Shown here: positions 24,370 through 33,633 of the stretch, piece after piece
How positions within the stretch are numbered: position 1 is the first letter of the stretch
How the letters are laid out: each line of letters begins with the position of its first letter
Assembly (NCBI GenBank): GCA_937138495.1
Contig: CAKZPE010000031.1
Location: 1 to 37,264 of the forward strand
DNA length: 37,264 nucleotides
Direction of reading: 5' to 3'
Origin: an uncultured Oceanospirillaceae bacterium
Lineage (GTDB): Bacteria > Pseudomonadota > Gammaproteobacteria > Pseudomonadales > Balneatricaceae
The notes under the pieces: generated by a model
Told to the model about the DNA's origin: nothing
Seen by the model: only the letters and a program-made list of their open reading frames with translations
Databases searched by the model: none
Made by a program: the position numbers and the translations under genes

Positions 24370-25097
24370 AATATGCCCTCTCAGACGCCCCTTGGTCGTT
24401 ACACTACGACACAAGTCACTAATATTATTATTAATTCAGACTTAAGCTGACACTGTTGCACTTAAGGATCTGTATCTTCAGACAAACAGCCGGCACTGGC
24501 TGCTACCCTCTGAGGGTCGCCCGATTATGTACATTTCCGAAGTGCGATACTCCCGGCTGCAATTCAGCCTGCAGTGTACAGCAACATTCAATTCATACCC
24601 GGTGCAGCCGGGTACTCCCGAGAATTCAATGTTCAGCCTCTGTGGGCTTTAAAATCTGAACCTGATGCTATCTATCCGTAACAGCGTAACCGTATCGCTT
24701 TAGAAGAATCTGTTAACAGATCCGGAATGTTTCCGATCAGAAAACCGGGGGCTGACGTATTTTAAAAAGTCCCGGTACAGCTCTGATAATCCCGAAGCGG
24801 ATAAGATGAGGAGATATATTAATCACTCCCCTGAAAGTCGAATACGAAAAAGCGACATCAAGACTTCAGAATTTATCAAATAGCGACATTAAAAATATAA
24901 TTCGCTGAATACCGACAGACTTTTATCGTTTTTCAGCTACGGCCTGATCAACTAAGGCTTGTGGCTGTTTTTTTATTAAACGCTTTATCAAAAATAAGTG
25001 CCTGAAACAGCATTTCCTGAGTCGTTCAGATGTTTCCGATTGGCAACGTAATTCCGCTTAAAACGACCTGAAAAAGCACTGCTCTGAGCGGATGTTT
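24370..25097. other. 728-bp non-coding region with a bipartite inverted repeat
   Basis: No convincing gene. At 24583-24633 an outer 12-bp repeat (AACATTCAATTC against GAATTCAATGTT, one mismatch) encloses a perfect inner stem TACCCGG-TGCAG-CCGGGTA. Two AGCGACAT copies lie 31 bp apart at 24851-24858 and 24882-24889. The regulator's promoter must lie here, and a small RNA is possible but not shown. Confidence 0.45.
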
Positions 25098-25667
25098 TCA
25101 CGCTTTATCAGTCAGGGAGGCGGCATTAAAGAATATTTGCCGTAAGCTGCACAGCGCAGCCACCAGGCGCAGTGCCTGATCAATAGCCGCATCACTTTCA
25201 CCGCTTGTCTTCAGGCTGTGCAAATGACTGTTATAACAGACAAAGCCGCCATTAACGGCAGAGATTGCAACACAGGCATAGTGATAACCACAGGCATCAC
25301 TGACATCAAGCGCGCTGAACGGGCGCATCTCCAGACTGTCCAGGCTGCCACCGGCCTGCAGAGGCTGAATGTTACGCGCCATGAAATAAGGATTGGTCAC
25401 CGCCATTCTGCTGCTGGCAAGTAAAACGCCCTTTTGGGTGTCGGCGCACGGTGCCGGAAATTGCTGCTTTGCCCAGACCAAAAGTTCCGGATCCCGCAGT
25501 GCATGAAGACAGGCCCAAAATACCCAGTCACGGTTAGCGGTGCTGAGCGGGCTGTCTTCTGAGAGAGTTTCATTCAGCAGGTGTATCTGATCTTCCAGTT
25601 CAGGGACCTGAGCCAGTAACGTACGTAGCTTTGGGTTATTCTCTGTGAAAGCACTGAGATGACTCAT
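25098..25667 (-). CDS. AhpD-like (carboxymuconolactone decarboxylase fold) protein
   Basis: A 189-aa all-helical protein that follows AhpD: STANRDWVFWACLHALRDPE near residue 45, SRMAVTNPYFMARNI, and the active-site helix AVNGGFVCYNSHLHSLKTSG. AhpD proteins are lipoamide-dependent peroxidases using a CXXC motif with a nearby His. Here only the second Cys and the His remain (GFVC in place of CXXC), so classical activity is doubtful. Start at ATG 25667 (MSHLSAF), with AAAGGA seven bases upstream. It lies downstream of the MFS gene's terminator, so it probably has its own promoter. Confidence 0.7.
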   Translation of the reverse strand: MSHLSAFTENNPKLRTLLAQVPELEDQIHLLNETLSEDSPLSTANRDWVFWACLHALRDPELLVWAKQQFPAPCADTQKGVLLASSRMAVTNPYFMARNIQPLQAGGSLDSLEMRPFSALDVSDACGYHYACVAISAVNGGFVCYNSHLHSLKTSGESDAAIDQALRLVAALCSLRQIFFNAASLTDKA

Positions 25668-25689
25668 TGGACTGTCCTTTTTATAAGCG

Positions 25690-25718
25690 AAAAAAAATCG
25701 CCGCAAATGCGGCGATTT
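25690..25718 (-). terminator. Rho-independent terminator of the MFS-repeat gene
   Basis: AAATCGCCGC and GCGGCGATTT form a perfect 10-bp stem around AAAT, followed on the minus strand by eight T. It lies between the MFS gene stop and the AhpD-like start. Confidence 0.88.
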
Positions 25719-25787
25719 CAGATGGACGGCATTATAAGCTCTGCCTGCAGAACTTCAATGCCCGGCTAGCACACCGGGCACGGGCTG

Positions 25788-28715
25788 TTAGCTGGCAGGT
25801 TTATCGGCCTGCTCTTCAGGGGTTGGGACATGCTCGGGAGCGTCATCAATGCTCTGTGCCCACTCCCCGTCTGCGGCTTCTTCACCGGCGCTGATAGCAT
25901 CAACAATGTCTGATGCTGACTCAGGCAGAACTTCTACAACCGCAGCGGCTACATCGGCAGTGTTTTCCGGTGCCGCTTCAGCAATACGCTGTACCAGTTC
26001 TACCGCCGCTTCGCTGACGGTTTCGCTGTCATCATCAGATGCAGTGTCAGAAGCATCTACTTCCGACCCGGAAACCCCGGCAGTTTCTGATTCAGCATCT
26101 GTTTCTGCAGATTCTTCATGGCTGGCGGAGATGTCCGCAGCCATGCCGGCAGCAACATCAGCCGCGGCATCCGGTAAGGCTTCAACAACAGCAACAGCTA
26201 CATCTACCGCCGTATCCGGTGCAACTTCGTTAATCCGCTGTACCAGTTCGACGGCCGCATCATTATCACTGACAATCTGATCGTCTTCATCAGCGCCTTC
26301 AGTGCTTTCCTGAGCATTGGTATCACCAGCAGGCGCCGGTTCTGCACCTGATTCAGTCACAGCTTCAGCAGTCGCCTCTTCTGCGGCATCAGCCTGCTGT
26401 TCAGCTGCAGCATCATCCTGCTGGCTGGCCATTTCTGAAGCCACTTCTGCGGCCACTTCTGCGGCTGATTCAGGCATTGCCTCTACAACTGCCACGGCCA
26501 CATCAACGGCAGCCTGATCCGGTGCAACTTCGTTAATCCGCTGTACCAGTTCGACGGCCGCTTCATTACCGGTCTGATCTTCACCGGAATGATCATCCTG
26601 AGAATCCTGCGGGGTTTCAGCTGAGGGTTCACCGTCTTCCGTTTCAGACTGATTGCTGACCATACTGGCAGCAACACCGGCGGCAAAATCAGCAGCACTT
26701 TCCGGCATGGCTTCCACTGCCGCAACCGCCATATCCACCGCCTGTTCAGGGGCAACCTCTGCCAGACGGGTAACCAGTTCAACGGTATCACTCTGGGCTG
26801 TCTGTTCAGCATCAGACAACTCTTCAGTTTCGTCCTGCTGTTCTGCAGTTGTTTCGACGCTTTCTTCTTCATTCGGTAGAACATTGGCCATAAAGCCTTC
26901 AGTCACCGATACCGCGGATTCAGGTACCGCATCAACCATAGCAACCGCTACATCCATTGCCTGTTCAGGCGCGGCATCCCACAGTTCACTGGCAATATCC
27001 GCGGCATCCTGTGCACTGGTATCGTCTTCCATATCTGCAGGACGGGTTGCTTCAAGTTCTTCGGCCAGTACCTGTGCGTAGTACTCAGCCACCTGGGTAA
27101 CCGTTTCCGGTGCAGCTTCTGCTGCAACCCGGGCCATTTCAACCCGAATATCCGGCAGAGCACGGCCGATTTCAGCTGCGATTGAAACCACCTGGTTCGG
27201 GTGGGTCTCTGCAAGCTTGGTTACCAGCTCATAGGCCAGTTCAGGCTTAGCCGTCACAATAGAACGGGTAATTTCCAGAATCTGATACGGCACCACTTCT
27301 TTCATGACTTCATAAAGACGCAGTACATCGATCCCCTGCACTTCGGCAACGGCTGCAGCTACTTCGCTGCCTTTCGCCGGGTTTGACATTGCAATGGCGC
27401 GGGCCATTTTAACGGCTGCAGCCGGGTCAACTTCTGCAATGGCCACAGCGGTTTTAGCCTCTTTACTCATTGGCATAACCGGTTCTTTATATTCAGTACG
27501 CGGGTCAAGCTCGACCGCTACACTGGTGCCGGTCGTCTGCATGACAAAGCTTTCCTGCTGCTCAACCGGCAGAGCATCACGCACAGTCATTCGGTAAGCA
27601 ACAAAGCCGGCCAGACAGAACTGCACAATGCCCAGGAAGTAAAACAACGCAGTACTGCCAAAAGTATCCATGGTCACAGAGGCAATATACGGCCCCATAA
27701 TGCCGCCAATCGAGAATATGACAATCAGCTTGCCGGACGCTGCGACCATCTGGTTTTGCTTCAGCGTGTCAAAGGTCTGAGACACGCTCAGCGGATAGGT
27801 ACAGGCGATAATCCCGCAGGTGACTGCCGCGCCCAGATAGGCAATCCAGATCTGTCCCAGCGGTGCAAATACCGATACCACGACCCCGACGCCTGCTGAA
27901 ATCAGCAACAGGTACATAAGTACGGTACGGCGGTCAAAACGATCGGATAAATAGCCAACCGGGAATTGCAGCACGAAAGCTCCGAAGATCGCGGCCCCCA
28001 TAAACAGTGACAGCTGAAAATTGATGATGCCAAAATCGTTGGCAAAGATCGGCAGCATGTTGAAAATGGCCTGATAGATGATGCCTGATGCGAAACAGCT
28101 GACCACACCCAGTGGCGATGCTTTATACAGGTCTCGTATCGACATTGACGTCACATCTTCAACCAGCGGGCCTTTGTTCTTGCTCAGTACCATCGGAATA
28201 ATCGCAGTACACAGCAGGATACCGGTGCCAACGAACAGCACGGTACCCGCCGGATCGGCGGCATTCAGCAGGAACTGTCCCAGGAACAGACCGCCCAGCA
28301 CGACTGCGTTATAGACGCCCAGTACCTTGCCCCGGGTCTGCTTGTCGGAGCTGCCACTCAGCCAGCTCTCCATTGCCGTTGCTGCAGAAGCATTACAGAA
28401 GCCGATAAATACCCGCATCGCGCCCCAGAGAACAGGGTCTGTGTAAAGGCTGCAAATCAGTACGCTGATCGTACCCAGGGCAACGCACCCGGCAAACATC
28501 CGGATATGACCTGCCCGTTTAATCAGCTCTTTACTGTAAAGCGCCCCCAGCAAGGCCCCTACAGAATATAACGACAACACCATACCGATGGAGTTGGCAT
28601 CAAAACTTTCCAGTTCCATACGTATAGGTAAAAAGACGTTAATAAGTCCGTTACCCAGATACAGAATGAAACAACTGGTAAACAGCGCTGTTAAAGGCAG
28701 AATGGTTGCGCGCAC
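25788..28715 (-). CDS. MFS transporter (YcaD-like) fused to a long acidic repeat domain
   Basis: A 975-aa protein. Residues 1 to about 405 are a 12-helix major facilitator domain (LGNGLINVFLPIRMELESFD, KQTRGKVLGVYNAVVLGGLF, FPVGYLSDRFDRRT) resembling YcaD. The remaining 565 or so residues are soluble. First come Ala-rich helical repeats, then at least five copies of a roughly 40-residue unit of the type AVELVQRINEVAPDTAVDVA. These start near residues 575, 640, 717, 818 and 903, separated by Glu/Asp/Gln/Ser-rich linkers. By topology the tail is cytoplasmic. The start is a GTG at 28715; a TAG five codons upstream leaves no earlier choice. Substrate and tail function are unknown. Confidence 0.85.
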   Translation of the reverse strand: MRATILPLTALFTSCFILYLGNGLINVFLPIRMELESFDANSIGMVLSLYSVGALLGALYSKELIKRAGHIRMFAGCVALGTISVLICSLYTDPVLWGAMRVFIGFCNASAATAMESWLSGSSDKQTRGKVLGVYNAVVLGGLFLGQFLLNAADPAGTVLFVGTGILLCTAIIPMVLSKNKGPLVEDVTSMSIRDLYKASPLGVVSCFASGIIYQAIFNMLPIFANDFGIINFQLSLFMGAAIFGAFVLQFPVGYLSDRFDRRTVLMYLLLISAGVGVVVSVFAPLGQIWIAYLGAAVTCGIIACTYPLSVSQTFDTLKQNQMVAASGKLIVIFSIGGIMGPYIASVTMDTFGSTALFYFLGIVQFCLAGFVAYRMTVRDALPVEQQESFVMQTTGTSVAVELDPRTEYKEPVMPMSKEAKTAVAIAEVDPAAAVKMARAIAMSNPAKGSEVAAAVAEVQGIDVLRLYEVMKEVVPYQILEITRSIVTAKPELAYELVTKLAETHPNQVVSIAAEIGRALPDIRVEMARVAAEAAPETVTQVAEYYAQVLAEELEATRPADMEDDTSAQDAADIASELWDAAPEQAMDVAVAMVDAVPESAVSVTEGFMANVLPNEEESVETTAEQQDETEELSDAEQTAQSDTVELVTRLAEVAPEQAVDMAVAAVEAMPESAADFAAGVAASMVSNQSETEDGEPSAETPQDSQDDHSGEDQTGNEAAVELVQRINEVAPDQAAVDVAVAVVEAMPESAAEVAAEVASEMASQQDDAAAEQQADAAEEATAEAVTESGAEPAPAGDTNAQESTEGADEDDQIVSDNDAAVELVQRINEVAPDTAVDVAVAVVEALPDAAADVAAGMAADISASHEESAETDAESETAGVSGSEVDASDTASDDDSETVSEAAVELVQRIAEAAPENTADVAAAVVEVLPESASDIVDAISAGEEAADGEWAQSIDDAPEHVPTPEEQADKPAS
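25960..27000 (-). repeat. Degenerate tandem repeats encoding the tail units of the MFS protein
   Basis: The plus strand shows nearly identical blocks at about 26218-26262 and 26519-26563 (both contain TTCGTTAATCCGCTGTACCA and continue CAGTTCGACGGCCGC), about 301 bp apart. More diverged copies lie near 25980, 26755 and 26975. The near-identity of two copies suggests recent duplication or gene conversion inside the gene. Confidence 0.75.
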
Positions 28716-29430
28716 TGGCTGAATTCTCTACTTCAATAATTCGTTAATATTTATCAGCCCGTCCAGCTGTCAGTGAGTTCACTGACGACTTCTCATGACT
28801 GGATGCGCACACGCCGTACGTCTGATCCCCCTTAATATGCAGTGCCTGGTTACAGCCACAGCCGGATTGTCAGCGGTATGCGTCACAACTCTATGAAAAA
28901 TAGCGTTTTGGTCTGAAACGTCAAAGGGATTTATCCCCGTTTGTAGGTTCACTGTGAATTCATTCTCAACAGGACATAGGATAAAGCCCCTGCTCTTATC
29001 CATTACACAGGTGAATCTTTATCCATTTCCGCCCGTAAAACTCACCACATATTCTTAAATCCGGACCCATAAAAAGGCCTGAAATCTCTGTTGAGAATCC
29101 AGTCAGTCAGATCTTGCGGTTGAATTTTATCGGCCGGAAATTGCCGGGAGAACTGGTCAGAAATGAACCGTTTCTATGGGGCGCAAAGTTAAAGGTTTAT
29201 TGTCTCAGCCGCAATCTTTACGCCTGTAAAAACATGCTTAAATGCGTCATCAAAATACCTGAATGTGAAGTTTTCATCCGGGGGTCATATATGCGGCTAA
29301 AAAACGCCTGAAACGCCTTTGCTGTTAATACTTTAGAGCGATGTTGCAGAACGCAAAAAGCCGGCTTGCGCCGGCTTTAAACTGATCGGTTTTTTCCTGC
29401 TTTTAAAGGCAGGTAAACCGTCAGTTGTGC
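28716..29430. other. 715-bp intergenic region upstream of the MFS gene
   Basis: It contains a perfect 18-bp palindrome GTCAGTGAGTTCACTGAC (28769-28786), about 55 bp upstream of the MFS start and a candidate operator. Two TTATCCATT copies lie near 29000-29025. The BCCT terminator sits at its right end. The short frames inside it have no protein features. Confidence 0.45.
29352..29378 (-). terminator. Rho-independent terminator of the BCCT gene
   Basis: AAAGCCGGC and GCCGGCTTT form a perfect 9-bp stem around TTGC, followed on the minus strand by five T. It lies about 50 bp past the transporter stop. Confidence 0.88.
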
Positions 29431-31011
29431 TTAACGGGGCTCGTCTTTGAGTCCCTTATACAGGCTAACGCACATGCACAGCAGAACAACCGTAAACGGC
29501 AGACCGACTGTAACAGCACCTGCCTGCAGTGCAGTCAGCGCTTCTGAGCCGCCACCGTACAGCAGCACGCCAGCGATAACGCCTTGCAGAACCGCCCAGA
29601 ACAGACGCTGTGGTGCCGGTGCATCAACTTTACCGCCAGCAGTAATCGAATCGATTACCAGTGAACCGGAGTCTGAAGATGTAATGAAGAATACCAGTAC
29701 CAGTATGATTGCCAGCAGAGAGGTAATTTCCACTAATGGCAGGTTTTCCAGCATCTGGAACATTGCCAGCGATACATCGCCAACACCGTTTGCCAGTTCA
29801 CCTACACCGTTCTGAACCTGATCAAGAGCGCCGCCACCAAAGGCTGCCATCCATACTGCAGATACCAGTGTCGGGATCAGCAGTACTGCGATCATGAATT
29901 CACGTACGGTACGGCCCTTAGAGATACGTGCAATGAACATACCTACGAAAGGAGACCAGGAAATCCACCACGCCCAGTAGAACACCGTCCAGCCGTGGAA
30001 CCAGGTGTCGTCTTCACGTCCAACCCAGTTACTCAGCGGAATAATGTTTTCTGCGTAGCTGCCCAGAATACCCACGAAGTTTGACAGGAAAGCAGTCACA
30101 GAACCGGCCAGAATAACAAACATCAGCAGCGCAAATGCGATGATCATGTTTATGTTACTCAGCAGCTTCACACCGCCGTCCAGACCGCGGACAACTGAGA
30201 AGATTGCGATTGCACTCACCGCAACGATGATGCCGATCTGAGTGGAAATGTTGTTTTCAATACCAAACAGGAAGTTCAGACCACCGGCAGCCTGGCTTGC
30301 GCCAAGACCCAGAGACGTTGCCAGGCCAAAGATAGTTGCCAGTACTGCAACGATATCGATGACGTGACCAATCGGACCCCATACACGGTCACCCAGCAGT
30401 GGGTAGAACGCAGAACGGATCGTCAGTGGCAGACCTTTGTTATAGGTGAAGAAACACAGCGCCAGTGCAACAACACCGTAAATGGCCCATGGGTGCATAC
30501 CCCAGTGGAACATTGTGGCGCCCATTGCAGCCGATGCACCTTCAGGTGTATTCGGTGCAGCATTCAGCGGTGTACCGTACCAGTTGGTGTAGTACGCAAC
30601 CGGTTCAGCCACACTCCAGAACATCAGACCGATGCCCATGCCGGCAGCAAATAACATACACAACCAGGAAATGGTGCTGAAATCAGTTTTTGCTGATTTA
30701 CCACCAAGCTTTACCTTACCGACCGGCAGGAAAATCAAAGCAATACAGAACAAAACAAAAACGTTGCCACCGATCATGAATAACCAGTCGAACGTCTGAA
30801 TTGACCACGTACGTGCGCCAACCAGCATTTCTTTCGCATCGCCCGGGAAAATCAGGGCAAGCACGATGAAAAGCAGGATAACAACAGCACTGATCGCAAA
30901 TACCGGATTATGGACATCCATACCCATCATCTGGACGTTACTTTGCCCTATCTGATATTCAGAATCATATTCCGTACCAGAGCCTTGCGAGCTTTTAGAG
31001 TTATCGTACAT
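29431..31011 (-). CDS. BCCT-family betaine/choline/carnitine/DMSP transporter
   Basis: A 526-aa sodium- or proton-coupled inner-membrane carrier for quaternary ammonium or sulfonium osmolytes. Twelve helices are visible, with the BCCT signatures GMGIGLMFWSVAEPVAYY and the substrate-site helix WTVFYWAWWISWSPFVGMFI, followed by ARISKGRTVREF. The carboxy end stops shortly after the last helix (YKGLKDEPR), so it lacks the long osmosensing tail of BetP. Start at the ATG at 31011 with GGAG six bases upstream. Glycine betaine, choline and DMSP are all possible cargo; the DMSP operon nearby makes DMSP attractive. It is preceded by a promoter region rich in GCGACA boxes. Confidence 0.9.
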   Translation of the reverse strand: MYDNSKSSQGSGTEYDSEYQIGQSNVQMMGMDVHNPVFAISAVVILLFIVLALIFPGDAKEMLVGARTWSIQTFDWLFMIGGNVFVLFCIALIFLPVGKVKLGGKSAKTDFSTISWLCMLFAAGMGIGLMFWSVAEPVAYYTNWYGTPLNAAPNTPEGASAAMGATMFHWGMHPWAIYGVVALALCFFTYNKGLPLTIRSAFYPLLGDRVWGPIGHVIDIVAVLATIFGLATSLGLGASQAAGGLNFLFGIENNISTQIGIIVAVSAIAIFSVVRGLDGGVKLLSNINMIIAFALLMFVILAGSVTAFLSNFVGILGSYAENIIPLSNWVGREDDTWFHGWTVFYWAWWISWSPFVGMFIARISKGRTVREFMIAVLLIPTLVSAVWMAAFGGGALDQVQNGVGELANGVGDVSLAMFQMLENLPLVEITSLLAIILVLVFFITSSDSGSLVIDSITAGGKVDAPAPQRLFWAVLQGVIAGVLLYGGGSEALTALQAGAVTVGLPFTVVLLCMCVSLYKGLKDEPR

Positions 31012-31130
31012 AAACGACTCCAATTTGTTGTTATTATTGGCACTTTTGAACGACAGGCCTAACCGAAGCACCCGGCCGCAAAAATGCCCGCACCATACTA
31101 GGCAGTTACGTCATTCAGATGATTGCAGTT

Positions 31131-31217
31131 AGCGACATGAACATGACGCGAAATGACTGTTTTCGACAAAGCGGTTGATCTGCGACAATCTTTTGCCTGA
31201 TCTGGACAGGCTGTCGC
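31131..31217 (-). promoter_or_regulatory. Cluster of GCGACA boxes in the BCCT promoter region
   Basis: AGCGACAT (31131-31138), GCGAAAT (31148-31154), CGACAAA (31164-31170) and TGCGACAAT (31181-31189) lie in the same direction. An inverted TGTCGC is at 31212-31217. The same AGCGACAT occurs twice near the GbdR-like gene. An AraC-type regulator binding direct repeats would fit; this is inference from the repetition only. Confidence 0.3.
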
Positions 31218-31233
31218 TCAGAGACAAGGTTTT

Positions 31234-31740
31234 TTACCAGTTAACGCCACCCTGGTGGTCCAGCAGGGTCAGATACAGCCGTAAATCCAGCTCCAGCTGA
31301 TGGTAGTCCGGCTCCATATGACAGCACAGTTTATAGAAGGCTTTGTTGTGGTCTTTTTCCCGTAAATGCGCCAGTTCATGTACCACGATCATCTTCAGGA
31401 ACGGCTCCGGGGCATCGCGAAACAGGCTGGCGACACGGATCTCGCGCTTGGACTTAAGCTTGTTGCCCTGCACCCTTGCGATCTGCGTATGTAACCCCAG
31501 TGCATTATGGATGACGTCGATTTTGTCATCGTAAATAACTTTGCTCAGCGCCGGCGACTGGCGCAAATAAGCCTGTTTAATATCCATCGCATACTGATAA
31601 AGCGCTTTGGCCTGACGGATATCATGCCCGGGGCTATACCGCTTTCTCAGATATTCATCCAGCTTATTTTGAAGTAGCAGTGCTTCAGCCTGTTCCTGCA
31701 GGTGCGCAGGATAACCCTTTAAAAACCGCCCTGCTGACAT
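31234..31740 (-). CDS. ygjP: YgjP-like zinc metallohydrolase
   Basis: A 168-aa protein that closely follows E. coli YgjP. It shares the opening FLKGYPAHLQEQ, ALGLHTQIARVQGNKLKSK and the zinc motif VVHELAHLREKDHNKAFYKLC (HEXXH plus a downstream His), then CCHMEPDYHQLELDLRLYL. E. coli YgjP has been described as a metal-dependent UTP pyrophosphatase-type hydrolase with a metalloprotease-like fold. The ATG at 31740 overlaps the DUF1499 gene stop by one base (TAATG), a classic coupling arrangement. Cytoplasmic and intact. Confidence 0.92.
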   Translation of the reverse strand: MSAGRFLKGYPAHLQEQAEALLLQNKLDEYLRKRYSPGHDIRQAKALYQYAMDIKQAYLRQSPALSKVIYDDKIDVIHNALGLHTQIARVQGNKLKSKREIRVASLFRDAPEPFLKMIVVHELAHLREKDHNKAFYKLCCHMEPDYHQLELDLRLYLTLLDHQGGVNW

Positions 31741-32210
31741 TACCAACCCGCCTGCTGAAGTTGAGCGCGGAAGGCTTCATAGCGTTTACGGTTCGCTGAA
31801 AAATCGCTTTTACCCACCCGTGAAGCGGAACGGACATGCAGCATGCCATTTGTCTGATCAAGACGCAGTTCAAAATCATCAACAAAGCGGAAAACCCGGC
31901 TGGTGAAACGGGTCGCCAGATAATCGCCCTGCCACCCTGGACTGTCCGCGCCCATGTGATCGAGTATCTTAATGAGGTCGTCCTGTAATTCAGCCAGAGG
32001 CTTATCCGGCAATGGAATGGGGTCAATCTTTGCATCAGACCGGGTGGCCGGTATGTAATCTTCGCTGTTCACGCAGTTCGGCGTATCAGGGCATTCCATC
32101 AACTGACCATTCTTTAATCCCGCCGGAATGCCTTTATGTGACCACCAGCCCATCGCAAACATGGCAACGAGCACAGCAATGGCCAATACAACAACCGTTT
32201 TAAGCAACAT
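31740..32210 (-). CDS. DUF1499 domain protein, membrane-anchored
   Basis: A 156-aa protein with one N-terminal helix (about residues 4-23), then the DUF1499 domain: CPDTPNCVNSED, WQGDYLATRFTSRVFRFVDD and a C-terminal VRSASRVGKSDFSANRKRYE. The family is common in proteobacteria and of unknown function; the conserved Cys pair (CPDTPNC) is present. It is transcribed first and coupled to ygjP by overlapping stop and start codons. Confidence 0.9.
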   Translation of the reverse strand: MLLKTVVVLAIAVLVAMFAMGWWSHKGIPAGLKNGQLMECPDTPNCVNSEDYIPATRSDAKIDPIPLPDKPLAELQDDLIKILDHMGADSPGWQGDYLATRFTSRVFRFVDDFELRLDQTNGMLHVRSASRVGKSDFSANRKRYEAFRAQLQQAGW

Positions 32211-32760
32211 ATATATACCTGCCTATAAATTTGGAGGGCATTATGTTGATGTCCTCCTGACATTACAAGAATAGACGGGAGTTCTTCCGGAACACTCCCA
32301 GATCCCACCTGCACAACTGATTACAGACGTAAGGCAGGCTTTTACTTCATACCAGATAAAAAGGTATAAATTTAGCTGTAAAACCTCTTTCAAAGAAGCA
32401 TTGGGCTTAATTATAGTCGCATAACTTTAGCGATACACAATGTTTAGCCGCTACACATAACCTCTGACTTTCTCGAACCCTGAATTCAGCGGCAGGTCTC
32501 TGGAAATGATCCTTCCCGGCTATGCGCTCTTCCTCCGCATAGCAAAGATATGCAGTAAGCAGATGCTCAGTGAGCAGTTCATATAAAATCAGGATGGATT
32601 GCTAATGCCAGCAGCCCGGCGATTAAAAACATTTACGCCTGCATGCGCCGGTATAGAAATTAAACGAATCTTGCACTGTGCATAAATACGGTACAAGTAA
32701 GAAAGCGTGTTCCAGTAACTCAAACACGCTCATTATTGATATAGCCGAAAGTAAATCTTT
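32211..32760. other. 550-bp gap without a gene
   Basis: Holds the DUF1499 promoter and, at about 32703-32730, an inverted repeat AGCGTGTT/AACACGCT with an eleven-base loop. That hairpin could be a weak terminator for the secreted hypothetical protein. No coding frame with protein-like composition was seen. Confidence 0.4.
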
Positions 32761-33297
32761 TTACAGGTCAGAGCTCATCGCATTCGCCTGACTATCAAGC
32801 AGCATTTTATCAAAATCAGTGTCTGTATATATCAGTAACACAGATTGGTTAAAATTAACGTCAGACTCAACTTTCAGGACAACCGTTTCCTGGTCAAAAG
32901 CAATATACGCAGACCGGTCCGGTAAACTATCAACCGCTTGGAACTCTTCTTGTGTAGACATACTGGATGGGGAGCCGTACTTCGCTGTTAAGCCGTTCAT
33001 AAGACCCTCTGCACGATCCATTGATCCGAGGATTCCAAACCTTAAAAACTTACCATTAATGAAGTATGCGGCCGCATCTGTTATCTCTGACCCGAAATTA
33101 AAATCATCACAGTAAAACGCTTCAATACCATTCTCATCGATGCCATCACTCTCAAACGAACACAGTCTCTGATCCAGTACTTCCTGCGTAGACATCCCAA
33201 ACTTAAGACCTTTGTAACCATCAACAGCCAGTGCGGTATTCGATAACATCACGGAGCCAGCAACAGCAGCACCAAGAAGATAATTTTTGATTTTCAT
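32761..33297 (-). CDS. Exported hypothetical protein
   Basis: A 178-aa protein with a signal peptide (KIKNYLLGAAVAGSVMLSN, cleavage after ALA near residue 25). The mature part begins VDGYKGLKFGMSTQEVLDQR, a form seen in small periplasmic proteins in which a GMS/GMT turn follows the first strand. A Cys pair (RLCSFES and AFYCDDF) may form a disulfide. Start at ATG 33297 with AGGA five bases upstream. Function unknown; neighbours give no clue. Confidence 0.65.
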   Translation of the reverse strand: MKIKNYLLGAAVAGSVMLSNTALAVDGYKGLKFGMSTQEVLDQRLCSFESDGIDENGIEAFYCDDFNFGSEITDAAAYFINGKFLRFGILGSMDRAEGLMNGLTAKYGSPSSMSTQEEFQAVDSLPDRSAYIAFDQETVVLKVESDVNFNQSVLLIYTDTDFDKMLLDSQANAMSSDL

Positions 33298-33633
33298 AAA
33301 CATCCTATTACGCATTAAAAATCCATTATGAGAAGCCTGTAACACGCTCCTGAGACAACACCTCCTGTATATCATAAAAAGCGTTCTGGAAAAGTATCAG
33401 TTCGGTATCAGTTACCCATTATGATTGCCCTAATCTGTTGATTGCATTAACAACCAGGCCTGTTACAGACGCTGTGCCACTTTTATCCAGTGAATGGGAA
33501 CGGCTTTTTCTTTTGAGGCAATACATTATCAAAGCGCTTTGAGTCGAGTCGCCGATGTTTACTAAACACCATAACTGTAAATACCCCGTTTTGACCGGGC
33601 GACTGACTTTAGCTTAAGAGGGGGAAAAACAAC
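33298..33633. other. 336-bp gap without a gene
   Basis: Contains the promoter of the exported hypothetical and an imperfect GC hairpin near 33584-33602 that may end the upstream small-gene cluster. Nothing else is visible. Confidence 0.35.

Noticed and set aside
26653..27081. Ser/Thr/Ala-rich plus-strand frames opposite the MFS tail
   Set aside because: They arise because the Ala/Glu-rich repeats are read in antisense; no start signals.
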